Assembly (NCBI GenBank): GCA_945969495.1
Contig: CAMFOH010000010.1
Location: forward strand, 1-32,711
Length of the DNA: 32,711 nt
Source: an uncultured Mollicutes bacterium
GTDB taxonomy: Bacteria > Bacillota_I > Bacilli_A > RF39 > UBA660
Direction of reading: 5' to 3'
Position numbers and translations under genes: made by a program. Shown here piece by piece: positions 7,041 through 16,217 of this stretch (positions are counted from its first letter, which is position 1; each line of letters starts with the position of its first letter). Under the pieces are notes generated by a model. The model saw only the letters and a program-made list of their open reading frames with translations. It was not told where the DNA came from and searched no databases.

Positions 7041-8438
7041 ATGAAAAAAAGTAGTAAAGGAGCCAGCAAAGGCTCCTTAAAAAAGATAAAAGAAGAAATT
7101 GAACTTTGTTTTGATTCTTTAGAATATGAAAAAGCAGAATCTTATTGTAAGAAGTTTATTGATTTATCACCAAAAAATGCATATGGATACGTTTCTTATA
7201 TTAAAGCATTAACAAATAATTATAATAAGTATTTAGAGCAGGAAAAATTAAAAGATGTAAAGAAAATTTATGAAGATGCATATGCCTTTTCAAGTAAGAA
7301 TGAAAAAGTGACACTAAAAAAAATATTTGATGATTATCTATATGATTTAAAAGAAGTCGATAATTTAAGAAAAATAAAAAAAGATTTAATTTCAAAAGAA
7401 TTTATAAAAAACATATATAATGGTTCAATGGCATATATAAACCAAAATTTAAATTTAGCACTAACATATAATAAAGATGGAACAAAAATAAAAAACATAT
7501 ATGACCTAATAAATGGTTTATTTTATTTTTCATTACTTATTTTTAATATTTTTAACCCTAATTACTTACTTATTTTAACATTTTTATTTGGAATATATGG
7601 AATAATAACAATATATAGTTTTATTGAGATGAACTTTTTTAAGAAGGGGAAATATAGATTACAAAAAGGCATATATCAAAAAATGATAGATGATTCTAAT
7701 AAAAAAGTATTTAATATAAAACAAAAAATAAAAGAACTAGATGAAAGTATATTATTTCTTAAAGAGCAGAAAACAACTTCCAAGATAAAAATACCAGAAC
7801 TTTTTTTAAATGATATTAATGATTTAATCACTAATGATGAAAAACAACAAGCTGATAAAATATATGATTCATTTGTTTTAGGAGATGTTGTTAAATTTTC
7901 TTTTTTACTTGAAAACAGCTCAAATTTAAGCGTTGATGAAGTAACGGATTTATTAAAAGAAATTAATGATAAAGATGACGAACTATCAAAATATATAAAT
8001 AGTAAAATAAAAGAGAAAAAGAACAATCAAAACCAAGCACTACTCATGAAAAAAGTAAGTAAGTTCAACATATTTGCATTAGTTATAACACTCATTATTA
8101 GTATTTTTAGCATAATAGTTTTGGTTAATAATTTTCAAGAAATTAATTTTTTAGCTTTTATCATTTCTATCATAGTTGGAATAATTTCAATGTTTATTTA
8201 TAATATTAATACGGGTAAGCATTCTAAATTTACTGATACTTTTAATGATAATTTAATATCTACTATTTTTAATTCAACCTTGGTTTATGATTTAATGTAT
8301 TTTAAAATTACTGGTGGTTTAGTACTATCATATGGTTTTTTAAAAATCCCAATTATATTGTTTTTTGTTCTTATCGGTTTTGTAATGTTAGTATCATTAT
8401 TTAAATATGAACATTTATTAAAAAAATTAAGGAGTTAA
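7041..8438 (+). CDS. Membrane protein of unknown function with N-terminal helical region
   Basis: I do not recognise this 465-residue protein. Residues about 15-110 are helical and TPR-like (FDSLEYEKAESYCKKFIDLSPKNAYGYVSYIKAL). A membrane hairpin lies near 156-198, followed by a charged, coiled region (200-340), and then three hydrophobic segments at about 343-363, 369-387 and 425-454. A cytoplasmic TPR-like head on a multi-pass membrane anchor is the picture. It lies 15 bases after glyRS with ribosome binding site AAAGGGGT, so it shares the T-box operon. The codons for residues 6-13 form an eight-base-pair hairpin (7057-7078), and the stop codon lies inside the terminator hairpin. Confidence 0.7.
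   Translation: MKKSSKGASKGSLKKIKEEIELCFDSLEYEKAESYCKKFIDLSPKNAYGYVSYIKALTNNYNKYLEQEKLKDVKKIYEDAYAFSSKNEKVTLKKIFDDYLYDLKEVDNLRKIKKDLISKEFIKNIYNGSMAYINQNLNLALTYNKDGTKIKNIYDLINGLFYFSLLIFNIFNPNYLLILTFLFGIYGIITIYSFIEMNFFKKGKYRLQKGIYQKMIDDSNKKVFNIKQKIKELDESILFLKEQKTTSKIKIPELFLNDINDLITNDEKQQADKIYDSFVLGDVVKFSFLLENSSNLSVDEVTDLLKEINDKDDELSKYINSKIKEKKNNQNQALLMKKVSKFNIFALVITLIISIFSIIVLVNNFQEINFLAFIISIIVGIISMFIYNINTGKHSKFTDTFNDNLISTIFNSTLVYDLMYFKITGGLVLSYGFLKIPIILFFVLIGFVMLVSLFKYEHLLKKLRS
7057..7078 (+). other. Perfect 8-bp hairpin inside the start of the 7041 gene
   Basis: AAGGAGCC (7057-7064) and GGCTCCTT (7071-7078) are a perfect inverted repeat with a six-base loop, beginning 14 bases after the ATG. 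It is GC-rich for this genome and looks like a terminator stem but is followed by A residues, not T. It could modulate translation or readthrough after glyRS. Confidence 0.6.
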
Positions 8439-8450
8439 AGCTCCTTTTTA
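8429..8450 (+). terminator. Terminator at the end of the glyRS operon
   Basis: AAGGAG (8429-8434) pairs with CTCCTT (8441-8446) around TTAAAG, followed by TTT. The stop codon of the membrane protein lies in the hairpin. The stem sequence is the same as the outer part of the hairpin at 7057-7078. Confidence 0.7.
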
Positions 8451-8451
8451 T

Positions 8452-8480
8452 TTGACATATAAAAACTTTTTTGTTAAAGT
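8452..8480 (+). promoter_or_regulatory. Possible promoter of the 8505 gene
   Basis: A perfect -35 TTGACA (8452-8457) is followed after 17 bases by TAAAGT (8475-8480), a weak -10. It starts right after the terminator. AGAGGTGA (8491-8498) is the ribosome binding site for TTG 8505. Confidence 0.5.
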
Positions 8481-8504
8481 ATACGAAATAAGAGGTGATA
8501 TAAC

Positions 8505-8750
8505 TTGAGATACGTTGATGATGTAGAAGAAAAGTTCTGTAGATTAAATAGCTTGTTACATAATAATTTAGAATTTTTAAATTCCATTGATAGTGATACC
8601 GAATTATATGAATACATAAAAGATAATTTAGAGGTTTATGTTATAAAATATCGTTCATTTCTTATTTCAAATAACATTCCAATAGATAAGGTCCCAGATG
8701 ATATTAAGGAACTTATTTTGCCTAATACAAAAAAACTCAATAATATGTAA
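8505..8750 (+). CDS. Small protein of unknown function (TTG start)
   Basis: I do not recognise this 81-residue protein. It is acidic, probably all helical, without a membrane segment. It starts at TTG 8505, six bases after GGTGA, and no ATG lies nearby in frame. It has its own candidate promoter and its own terminator, so it is likely a single-gene unit. The stop is the first part of the terminator stem. Confidence 0.6.
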   Translation: MRYVDDVEEKFCRLNSLLHNNLEFLNSIDSDTELYEYIKDNLEVYVIKYRSFLISNNIPIDKVPDDIKELILPNTKKLNNM

Positions 8751-8776
8751 CGTTGTCATATCGGGCAACGTTTTTT
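8749..8776 (+). terminator. Terminator of the 8505 gene
   Basis: AACGTTG (8749-8755) pairs with CAACGTT (8766-8772), with two more pairs possible inside the loop, and six T residues run from 8771. The hairpin overlaps the TAA stop codon. Confidence 0.8.
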
Positions 8777-8780
8777 ATTG

Positions 8781-8813
8781 CAAATAAAAATAAGACTAAT
8801 TTTTAGTCTTATT
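8781..8813 (-). terminator. Terminator of rpsD (minus strand)
   Basis: AATAAGACTAA (8789-8799) and TTAGTCTTATT (8803-8813) form an 11-bp stem with a three-base loop. On the minus strand it is followed by TTTTTATTTG. It overlaps the rpsD stop codon and sits back to back with the plus-strand terminator at 8749-8776. Confidence 0.8.
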
Positions 8814-9414
8814 TGTTGTAGAATTCAACGATCATTGATTCTTTAATGTCTGCTGGAAGTTCACTTCTTTCAGGCATACGTACGTAAGTTCCTGATAGCT
8901 TCTTTTTATCAAAATCAACGTATTCTACTGTTTTGTTAATCTTTTCTAAAGCTTCTAAGATTGCTTTGTGATCTTTTGAAGATTCCTTAACGGCAACTAC
9001 ATCACCAGGTTTAACTTGGTAAGATGGAATATCAACTTTTTTACCATTAACGGTTATGTGTCCATGGTTAACTATTTGACGGGCAGCTTTTCTTGTTGTT
9101 GCCATACCCATACGATATACTACGTTATCTAATCTAGATTCAAGTAACTTAAGGAAGTTTTCTCCTTGAATTCCTTTCATTTTAGCTGCTTTTTCAAATG
9201 TTAATCTAAATTGTTTTTCATTAACTCCGTACATTAATCTAACTTTTTGTTTTTCCATTAATTGAAGTTTATACTCAGATGCTTTACCACGTCTTTTATC
9301 ATTTCCATGTTGACCTGGACCATATGGCCTTTTAGTAAGTTCTTTTCCTGTTTCTAGTATCGAAAAACCTAAATGACGGCTTTTCTTATATACAGGACCT
9401 GTATATCTTGACAT
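8809..9414 (-). CDS. rpsD: 30S ribosomal protein S4
   Basis: S4 is a primary 16S rRNA-binding protein that nucleates 30S assembly and in Firmicutes represses its own mRNA. The 201-residue product begins [18 protein letters not shown] and has RPYGPGQHG and the S4 RNA-binding domain [30 protein letters not shown]. It is the zinc-free form, as the N-terminal cysteine cluster is missing. It is the only minus-strand gene in the window and is divergent from ezrA, as these two lie near each other in Bacillus. GGAGG lies before the ATG (complement of 9412-9414). A long structured leader precedes it. Confidence 0.97.
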   Translation of the reverse strand: MSRYTGPVYKKSRHLGFSILETGKELTKRPYGPGQHGNDKRRGKASEYKLQLMEKQKVRLMYGVNEKQFRLTFEKAAKMKGIQGENFLKLLESRLDNVVYRMGMATTRKAARQIVNHGHITVNGKKVDIPSYQVKPGDVVAVKESSKDHKAILEALEKINKTVEYVDFDKKKLSGTYVRMPERSELPADIKESMIVEFYNK

Positions 9415-9580
9415 ATCATTTCCTCCTTTGTTTTTATTTGTAAACTAAAGGACCTTTGCCATTTAATAGGGAGTTTGTTTTAATACTTTCGTCCTAGCAG
9501 CTTATAAGATTACTCATATAACTCATTATGCAAACAAACACGTTATTAAATTCAAAAGGTGCTGCTTTAAAGTTTACGCG
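9415..9580 (-). promoter_or_regulatory. rpsD leader RNA, likely S4 autoregulatory element
   Basis: The leader is about 166 bases from the predicted start to the ATG. Plus-strand positions of three pairings: an outer stem GTAAACT 9440-9446 with AGTTTAC 9571-9577; an inner stem GTTTGTTT 9473-9480 with AAACAAAC 9532-9539; and AGCAGC 9496-9501 with GCTGCT 9561-9566. The last pairing links the loop of the inner stem to the strand outside it, so it is a pseudoknot. S4 autoregulation through the leader is established for Bacillus rpsD; its use here is inferred from position and structure. Confidence 0.75.
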
Positions 9581-9586
9581 TTATTA

Positions 9587-9615
9587 ATTATAGCTAATTA
9601 TATGAAAATAGTCAA
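9587..9615 (-). promoter_or_regulatory. rpsD promoter
   Basis: On the minus strand TTGACT (plus 9610-9615), a 17-base spacer and TATAAT (plus 9587-9592) give a near-consensus promoter. Transcription should start near 9580. Confidence 0.85.
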
Positions 9616-9689
9616 TATTTATTAATAAAATAAAAAAATCTACGTTTTTGCTTTTATTTTGTATTTATATGCTGCAAATTATCGAAATT

Positions 9690-9718
9690 TGTGATAATAT
9701 AATTTATATAGTAGGAGG
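9690..9718 (+). promoter_or_regulatory. Possible ezrA promoter and ribosome binding site
   Basis: TGT (9690-9692) with GATAAT (9693-9698), or TATAAT at 9698-9703, forms a -10 region; no good -35 is visible. AGGAGG at 9713-9718 is the ribosome binding site, 11 bases before ATG 9730. The stretch 9616-9689 between the divergent promoters is AT-rich and holds nothing else I can name. Confidence 0.4.
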
Positions 9719-9729
9719 TTATAATTCAT

Positions 9730-11436
9730 ATGGTAAAAGGCTTATACGTTGGTACTATTATTATAGTTTTTATGTTTATTATAATAACTTTTTTATCAGT
9801 CTTTAAAAATAAAAGAAAAAAAAGAATGATTAAAGTGATTAATGAATTAGAAAAAGAAAAAAATTTACTAATAAACGTTCCTGTATTAAATGAGTTTAGT
9901 AAGGTTGAAGCACTTGTAAAAAATAACAAGTTAGAGGAAAAATACAACAATTGGAAACTCAAATTTGAAGTTATTGAAAAAGAAACCATTCCAGAAGTTA
10001 ATGACATGCTTATTGAAGCTGATTTTATGGTAGAAAAAAGTAAACCAATAAACGTTTATAAAAAGATTACAGAAATAGAAATTATGCTATACGAAATAAA
10101 AATAAAAATAAAAACCATCATGTCTGAGATAAAAGAAATAACTTCAAGTGAACAAAGAAATAGAAGTACAATAACCAAATTAAAAAGTACTTATAGAAAA
10201 CTTAAGAAACGTTTTGAAGATACAAAAGCAGATTATGAAGAAACCGCAAAAACCATTGAACTTCAATTTGAAACGATTGAAAGACGTTTTGAAGAATTTG
10301 AGGAAGTGATGGAAAAAAAAGACTATGAAGAAGTTATATACGTTGTTAAGGGACTTACTGAGATGATTGATCATATGAGTATTGTTATTAATGAAATACC
10401 AGAGATAATGCTTATGGGAAAAAGTCTTATTCCAAAAAGAACCGAAGATGTATCTAGCGAGTATATAAAAATGACTAGGGAAGACTATCAGTTAGATTAT
10501 TTGAACGTTGAATATAACATAATGGAAACTGAAAAAAAAGTTAATGCTATTTTTGATCGAGTACGTGTACTTAACTTAGAAGATGTAAGTTTTGAACTTA
10601 AAACCATCTTGGAATATTTTGATTCTTTATTTAATGATTTTGAAACAGAAAAGTTGAGTAGAAAATATTATGAAGAAGGATTGCTTTCCTTTAAGAAAAA
10701 AAATTCTCATGTTGATAAGATATTAAAAGCTATTTCTTGTAAAATTCCGGAGATGAAAAATCAGTATAGTTTAACTGATGATACCATAGACTCCATAAAA
10801 CTTTTTTCAAATGAATTTAATAGTATAAATAAAGATTATGAAAAACTTATAACCCTTGAGAAAAATCACTCATTTCCATATTCTAAGCTTAATCAAGAGT
10901 TAGAGATTATTTCTTTGAAATTATCTAAACTTAATGAAAAACTTAGTAATTTATTACAAAGAGTTGGAAACTTAAAAGATGATGAGGAAAGGGCAAAAAG
11001 TCAACTTGAAGATATTAAAATATTGTTAAAGCAGTCAAAGTATCAAATAAGGAAAAATAAACTTCCAATTATTCCTGATAATTATTATGTAGAACTAACA
11101 GAAGCGGCTGATGCAATAAAAGAAATTCAAAAAGAACTTTCAAAAAAACCACTTGACGTGGATACGTTAAACGTAAGAGTTGACACCGCAAGAGATTTAG
11201 TGTTTAAACTCCATAATACAACTAGCCAAATGATTCGTTTGGCGTTATTATCAGAATATGCAATAGTATATGGAAATAGATATCGTTCATCTAAGCAGGT
11301 TATTAATGATGGTCTTGTAAAAGCAGAAAAATTATTCTTTTTAGGAAATTATAAACAGTCATTGGACTTAAGTATAAGTACCCTTGATATGGTAGAACCT
11401 GGAATTCATAAAAAAATATTAGACTACGATAAATAA
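9730..11436 (+). CDS. ezrA: Septation ring formation regulator EzrA
   Basis: EzrA is a membrane-anchored regulator of FtsZ ring assembly in Firmicutes, with spectrin-like cytoplasmic repeats. The 568-residue product has one N-terminal membrane helix (about residues 5-25), then basic residues and the family segment INELEKEKNLLINVPVLNEFSKVE, and long coiled-coil helices to the end. The length matches the family (about 560-570). Two genes for exported proteins follow with gaps of 18 bases each, making a likely operon that links division control with surface proteins. It is divergent from rpsD. Confidence 0.92.
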   Translation: MVKGLYVGTIIIVFMFIIITFLSVFKNKRKKRMIKVINELEKEKNLLINVPVLNEFSKVEALVKNNKLEEKYNNWKLKFEVIEKETIPEVNDMLIEADFMVEKSKPINVYKKITEIEIMLYEIKIKIKTIMSEIKEITSSEQRNRSTITKLKSTYRKLKKRFEDTKADYEETAKTIELQFETIERRFEEFEEVMEKKDYEEVIYVVKGLTEMIDHMSIVINEIPEIMLMGKSLIPKRTEDVSSEYIKMTREDYQLDYLNVEYNIMETEKKVNAIFDRVRVLNLEDVSFELKTILEYFDSLFNDFETEKLSRKYYEEGLLSFKKKNSHVDKILKAISCKIPEMKNQYSLTDDTIDSIKLFSNEFNSINKDYEKLITLEKNHSFPYSKLNQELEIISLKLSKLNEKLSNLLQRVGNLKDDEERAKSQLEDIKILLKQSKYQIRKNKLPIIPDNYYVELTEAADAIKEIQKELSKKPLDVDTLNVRVDTARDLVFKLHNTTSQMIRLALLSEYAIVYGNRYRSSKQVINDGLVKAEKLFFLGNYKQSLDLSISTLDMVEPGIHKKILDYDK

Positions 11437-11454
11437 AAGTAAGAAGGTGTAATC

Positions 11455-12390
11455 ATGAGAGATTGGTTATTAAAAGAAGAAACTAAAAACAAAGTAGGTA
11501 GGCCAAGGCTTGCTGATGACATGGTTGTAAAAAAAGCCATAGTTTTAATTGTTTTTTGCATACTTATTTGTTTTATTTTAACTTTTTCTTTTATATGTAC
11601 CATTAAGAACGTATCTTTTATTGATTATGCTTATGAATTAACTTTAAAAAAATTACCTGGCAACTTGGTTAAAAATAATACTTTTAGTGTAAATTCTTAT
11701 TATGATGTTAATAATAATTATGTAATGAATTTAAAACCAAGTAGTAAAGTAAAAAGTTATTCAGGTAAATATAAGTATGTATTATATAAATTAGTAGGTT
11801 CAGATTGGAAAAAACAAGAGGAAAAAACATTTGAAAAAAATACGAATTCAATTTCTATTAAAATCGAGTCTTTAAAAAATCAAAATCAAACATATAAAAT
11901 AAATTTATACATTATAAACGCTGCTAAAATTAATGATAATTTTGCACCTTTTTCATGGACTTTTGTAGATTCTAAAGATCAAAATAAAAAGTTTGCTTCT
12001 ACCATATTTACTGTAAAAGGTTATTATAGTCCTGTAAGTGTAAGAGAAGTAAAAGAAGCTAAAAATAAACCGGATAAAATAACAGTTGAAACTAGCAAAA
12101 ATAATCCAAGGCTATTTACCATAAAAACACCTCAACTTATGTATGATTTAAACATTACTTATACTGATGAAAACGGTAAGACCATTCTTCTTGCAAATGA
12201 TAAAAACGTTAATAATTCATCTTCTTATTTAATACCAGATGTTAATAAATTAACTAACGTTACAATAAAAATATTAACTGATAATGTAAGTAAATATAAA
12301 TTATCTAATTGGAAATTAAAAAAAGATAAAGATGGTAAAGAATATATAACTAATTCTTATAACTTAAAACCATATAATAACTATAAATAA
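11455..12390 (+). CDS. Single-pass membrane protein of unknown function
   Basis: I do not recognise this 311-residue protein. A short cytoplasmic N-terminus includes KVGRPRLADD, then a membrane helix near residues 27-50, and an external region of about 260 residues that is beta-rich by eye, perhaps two Ig-like folds (residues 70-165 and 200-280). The GRPRLAD motif before the helix resembles an AT-hook-like GRP core but is more probably a topology or docking segment. It sits between ezrA and the giant surface protein, so it may belong to the same envelope system. Confidence 0.65.
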   Translation: MRDWLLKEETKNKVGRPRLADDMVVKKAIVLIVFCILICFILTFSFICTIKNVSFIDYAYELTLKKLPGNLVKNNTFSVNSYYDVNNNYVMNLKPSSKVKSYSGKYKYVLYKLVGSDWKKQEEKTFEKNTNSISIKIESLKNQNQTYKINLYIINAAKINDNFAPFSWTFVDSKDQNKKFASTIFTVKGYYSPVSVREVKEAKNKPDKITVETSKNNPRLFTIKTPQLMYDLNITYTDENGKTILLANDKNVNNSSSYLIPDVNKLTNVTIKILTDNVSKYKLSNWKLKKDKDGKEYITNSYNLKPYNNYK

Positions 12391-12408
12391 TATATAAGGA
12401 GTACTATT

Positions 12409-15400
12409 ATGATAAAGAAAAAAAATAAAAAAATTATAATAATGTTGATTATACTATTTGTCATAATAGTATCTTTGTTTTTATTTAATGCTTATTATAT
12501 TAAGAAATTAAAGGCAAATGTTATTAGTAATTACTTAGTTAATTCTAGTGATAATTTGGTGTCTTTTACCTTGGAAAAATATGATTTAGAAAATGGTTTT
12601 AAAGATTTAGAAACAAAAAAACTTTCGGTAAACGTCCAATTTAAGAATGAGAATTCAAAAAATAAAAAAATAGTTATAAATTTAAAAGAAGGTATGACTT
12701 ATAAAGCATATCCAGTTTTAGAAGTTAGCAATAGTACTATTCAAAATAAAATAGATGAACAAGATAATTTATTTAAAGCAATCTCTAGTGTTGATACCCC
12801 TTTTATATATAATTATAGTAATATAAGTGATTTAATTAATAACATATCTTTCGGGGATTTAACATATAACATATATGACAATATTTCTTCTGTTAATTTA
12901 AATATAAATATAGCAATTGATTCACTTAGATATTATGGTGAAAAAAATATTAATGATGCTATTACGATTAGTGTTTATGAAGATGATGAATTACAAAATA
13001 GCATAAGTAGTGATATCATGGCAAAAAATGCGGATAAGTTTAGTTTAAAATTAACTAATTATCATTATTATGAAACTAAAAACTTATATCCTTCGTTATC
13101 AGAAAATTTATCAATAGGTAAAACTTTTTATAGTTCTGTTGAATCAACCAAGTATTTATCTGACACTCAACATCATTTTACATATATACCATACTATAAA
13201 AAAATAGAATACTATTTATACTATCCTTTGGATACTACTTTTGTTGATACTGCTTCTTTTAGTGCGTTATCTAGTGATTTTAAAGTAACAAATTATAGTG
13301 ACTATAGCATGGTTAAAGTTGAAAGTGAAAATTATAGTAATATTAATTATGGTATAGGGGTATCATATAAGGTTAATGAAGATGCTTCATATGTTCTTCA
13401 TGAAGCACCAGATTATAATAAAATCATAATAACTTATTATGATGGCACGACAAAGGAGTATGTTTCCAATTTGAAAACTAAAATAGACGTACTAGACCCA
13501 AGTAGCTTTGTAAACCAAATGGATGTTTATTATTATGATACATATGATGATGATAAGCAAGATACTTTTATGTATGGCCCAATGTTTGTAATTACCAATA
13601 CAACACCAAAAGATAAAACAAACCAAACCCTTGAATTTGAAATTGATCCAAATTATGAAGCGGTTAAGGTTAATTTTCCATTTGATACGAAGGTTGCAAC
13701 TATTTCAAATATAAAATATAAAACAAATAAAACGGGTGATGAATGGATTAGCTATGATAAAATTCATAATAAAACAACTTTTTCTAAACAAGATGCTGGT
13801 TACAAAACAGGTGATGGTGTATATTTTACCGCAGTAAAGGCAACCATATCTTTGTATAAAGAAGGTTATACATCATCGGTTGCATCACCAAAAAGTAGTA
13901 TTAATGCTGTTGTCTATGGTAATTTAAAAGGAAATACAAGTTATGCTTACGTAACTTTTAGTATGTATGATGAAAAAGATAAAGAAAATACGCTAATAAG
14001 TAAAAAAGGTACTGTCTATAAAACAGAAGAAAAAAGCGTTGCACCACTTAATAATAATTCAACTTTAAAATTTGATAAAAAGGTAGTAAATGCTGGCGAT
14101 ACTTTTACAACAAGTGGCACTTTAAGGGTTCAACCTTATTTTTATGGTACTGTTAACTACGTAGATAACGCACAAATATATATAAGGCAACCAAAGGGCA
14201 TAACGATTAATACAAATAGTATTGTTTTAAAGGATTATAACAATAATGAGATAAAATATACAATAACCAAACATACTAATAAGTACAATGAAGTTATATA
14301 TGTCGTAAATACAAATTATATAGTAGGTAATTATTTAACTGAAGATTTACTATCAAACGCAATAAATTTTAGTTTTTCTTCAAAAGTAAATTTAGATTGT
14401 GAATTACCAAGTATAAACTCAGTTGACTTTATATCTTGGGGAAATAAAGAAATAAATTATTTAGTATCAATAAGAACGGATAATTATGATTTTGATGGTG
14501 ATAAAGATTATGATGATCAAGTATTTATGGTTACAAATACTAATTTATCTATTTTGCCAAGTAAAAGTTTTGATGTTTTAACATATGTTTTAAAAGATGG
14601 TGTTGAAAGTTCACCGTATGATCCTGAAAATGAATCAACCATAATTAATTTAAATTATAAAGAAGATTTTAGTTATAATATTAAAATAAAAAATAATTCT
14701 GAAACAACAATAGATAAATTTGAATTATATCTACCAATTCCTAAACAAGATGACAATTACGGCTTAAGCTTTCAAAGTGCCGATTTTAAATGGAATATGT
14801 CATTAAAGAGCACGATTAATTTACCAGATAATTATCACGTTGAATATTTAACAAATAAAATAGATTTAAATACAGATATAAATAAAATAGAGTTTAAAAA
14901 ACAAAAACCTGATGATTTAAGTTCTGTTAGAATGATTAAGATTGTTTCTGATACATCCATAACCGCATCTGAAGAAATAAATATATCTATACCAATAAAA
15001 GTAAATGAAAAAAGAAAAGATATAACAGATAAACAAGGATTGATAAATGCTTTAAATCCAGTTTATTATGTATCTTCTTCTGGTTTACAAGGTACTTTTA
15101 GTGGTAGTGGAGTAGGAATAAGATTAATTAAAAATGAAATATCAGGAAAGATATTTTATGATAATAATGGAAATGGTATTTTTGATGATGAAATAGATGA
15201 GTACACATCTAATGTAAAAGTTAGCTTATATAAACTAAATAGCGAAGAAAGATATGAATATTTAGATGTAGAAGCATTATATGATTTAAAAGAAAAAGAA
15301 TATTATATAGATGATTATGTTTTTAAAGAAAATGAAATATATGGATTAAAATTTGATATTCCAGTAGGTTATTATCCCTCAACAACAGATAAAGATGGAT

Positions 15401-16128
15401 GGATTAAAAACATTACTATAAATAATTTAGAAAATAACAATATTGGTCTTTTAAAATATAATTTATCATTTGATGTAGAAAATGAAATAATTGCAATAGA
15501 TGAAGAAAGTATAATAAATATAAAAAACATAAGTCCGGTATATTTTGATTATATAAAAGATGATATAAAAGCATATAAATGGGAATTAAAAGATATAAAT
15601 GATTTAGAATATTTAATTGTTGAAGATAGTAACTTGCCTTATACTAAAATAAAGGGTATAAAGAAGAAAGACGAAGTAATAGTTAAAGTAACAATATATG
15701 ATAAGTATGATAATTCTTATGAAAAAGAATTTAAAGTTAAAATAACAGATGATGCTTCGCCAAATATAAATGCTGATGATGTTACTATATATGTGGGAAA
15801 TAAAATAGAATTTGAAAAATATGTAAATAGCGCACAGGATTACAAATTAAATGATATTGAATTAATTTGGCAAGGAGAAAACAAAAACATTGAATATCAA
15901 TCTGATATTCCTATGAAAGATGGTATTGCAACTAAAACGGGTGCTTATAACGTAACTTATACTCTTACATATAACGGAGTTAAAAAAAGTAAAACTATAA
16001 AAATAATAGTTGATGATAAAAAAGGAATAATAAATCCATCTACTTCTGATACCTTAAGTATAATTATCATAATACTAATATCTGTTATGATATTATATGT
16101 AGCATTGATTAGGTTTTTTAAGAAATAA
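12409..16128 (+). CDS. Giant surface protein with SdrD-B-like and Ig-like domains
   Basis: This 1239-residue protein has an N-terminal membrane or signal helix (about residues 8-28), a very long beta-rich outer region, and a C-terminal hydrophobic helix with a basic tail (RFFKK). Around residues 907-965 ISGKIFYDNNGNGIFDDEID matches the SdrD B-type, calcium-binding repeat of Gram-positive surface proteins. Residues about 690-870 look like DUF11-type repeats, and 1115-1205 like a bacterial Ig fold. NPSTSD lies just before the C-terminal helix and resembles an NPxTx sortase signal; no sortase gene is in the window, so it may simply be membrane-anchored. The ribosome binding site is AAGGAG. It is the last gene of the ezrA unit. 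Confidence 0.75.
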   Translation: MIKKKNKKIIIMLIILFVIIVSLFLFNAYYIKKLKANVISNYLVNSSDNLVSFTLEKYDLENGFKDLETKKLSVNVQFKNENSKNKKIVINLKEGMTYKAYPVLEVSNSTIQNKIDEQDNLFKAISSVDTPFIYNYSNISDLINNISFGDLTYNIYDNISSVNLNINIAIDSLRYYGEKNINDAITISVYEDDELQNSISSDIMAKNADKFSLKLTNYHYYETKNLYPSLSENLSIGKTFYSSVESTKYLSDTQHHFTYIPYYKKIEYYLYYPLDTTFVDTASFSALSSDFKVTNYSDYSMVKVESENYSNINYGIGVSYKVNEDASYVLHEAPDYNKIIITYYDGTTKEYVSNLKTKIDVLDPSSFVNQMDVYYYDTYDDDKQDTFMYGPMFVITNTTPKDKTNQTLEFEIDPNYEAVKVNFPFDTKVATISNIKYKTNKTGDEWISYDKIHNKTTFSKQDAGYKTGDGVYFTAVKATISLYKEGYTSSVASPKSSINAVVYGNLKGNTSYAYVTFSMYDEKDKENTLISKKGTVYKTEEKSVAPLNNNSTLKFDKKVVNAGDTFTTSGTLRVQPYFYGTVNYVDNAQIYIRQPKGITINTNSIVLKDYNNNEIKYTITKHTNKYNEVIYVVNTNYIVGNYLTEDLLSNAINFSFSSKVNLDCELPSINSVDFISWGNKEINYLVSIRTDNYDFDGDKDYDDQVFMVTNTNLSILPSKSFDVLTYVLKDGVESSPYDPENESTIINLNYKEDFSYNIKIKNNSETTIDKFELYLPIPKQDDNYGLSFQSADFKWNMSLKSTINLPDNYHVEYLTNKIDLNTDINKIEFKKQKPDDLSSVRMIKIVSDTSITASEEINISIPIKVNEKRKDITDKQGLINALNPVYYVSSSGLQGTFSGSGVGIRLIKNEISGKIFYDNNGNGIFDDEIDEYTSNVKVSLYKLNSEERYEYLDVEALYDLKEKEYYIDDYVFKENEIYGLKFDIPVGYYPSTTDKDGWIKNITINNLENNNIGLLKYNLSFDVENEIIAIDEESIINIKNISPVYFDYIKDDIKAYKWELKDINDLEYLIVEDSNLPYTKIKGIKKKDEVIVKVTIYDKYDNSYEKEFKVKITDDASPNINADDVTIYVGNKIEFEKYVNSAQDYKLNDIELIWQGENKNIEYQSDIPMKDGIATKTGAYNVTYTLTYNGVKKSKTIKIIVDDKKGIINPSTSDTLSIIIIILISVMILYVALIRFFKK

Positions 16129-16165
16129 TATAAAACAGTTAATTATATAATTAACTGTTTTATAT
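16128..16165. terminator. 38-bp perfect palindrome, likely bidirectional terminator
   Basis: The 38 bases from 16128 to 16165 are their own reverse complement, giving a long stem (core AAAACAGTTAAT with ATTAACTGTTTT). It starts at the last base of the preceding stop codon. A T-rich stretch follows at 16171-16190. It should end the ezrA transcript. Confidence 0.7.
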
Positions 16166-16217
16166 ATTAAAGTCTTTTTTTCATTTTTTAATCATATCTT
16201 TAATTAGGTGATTTTTA

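Noticed and set aside
9677..9698. ATTATC/GATAAT inverted repeat before ezrA as an operator
   Set aside because: Only six base pairs in very AT-rich DNA and one arm overlaps the -10; chance is likely.
9394..10374. Minus-strand ORFs over ezrA
   Set aside because: Composition (Phe, Ser, Leu-rich) is that of antisense shadows of a Lys/Glu-rich gene, with no ribosome binding sites.
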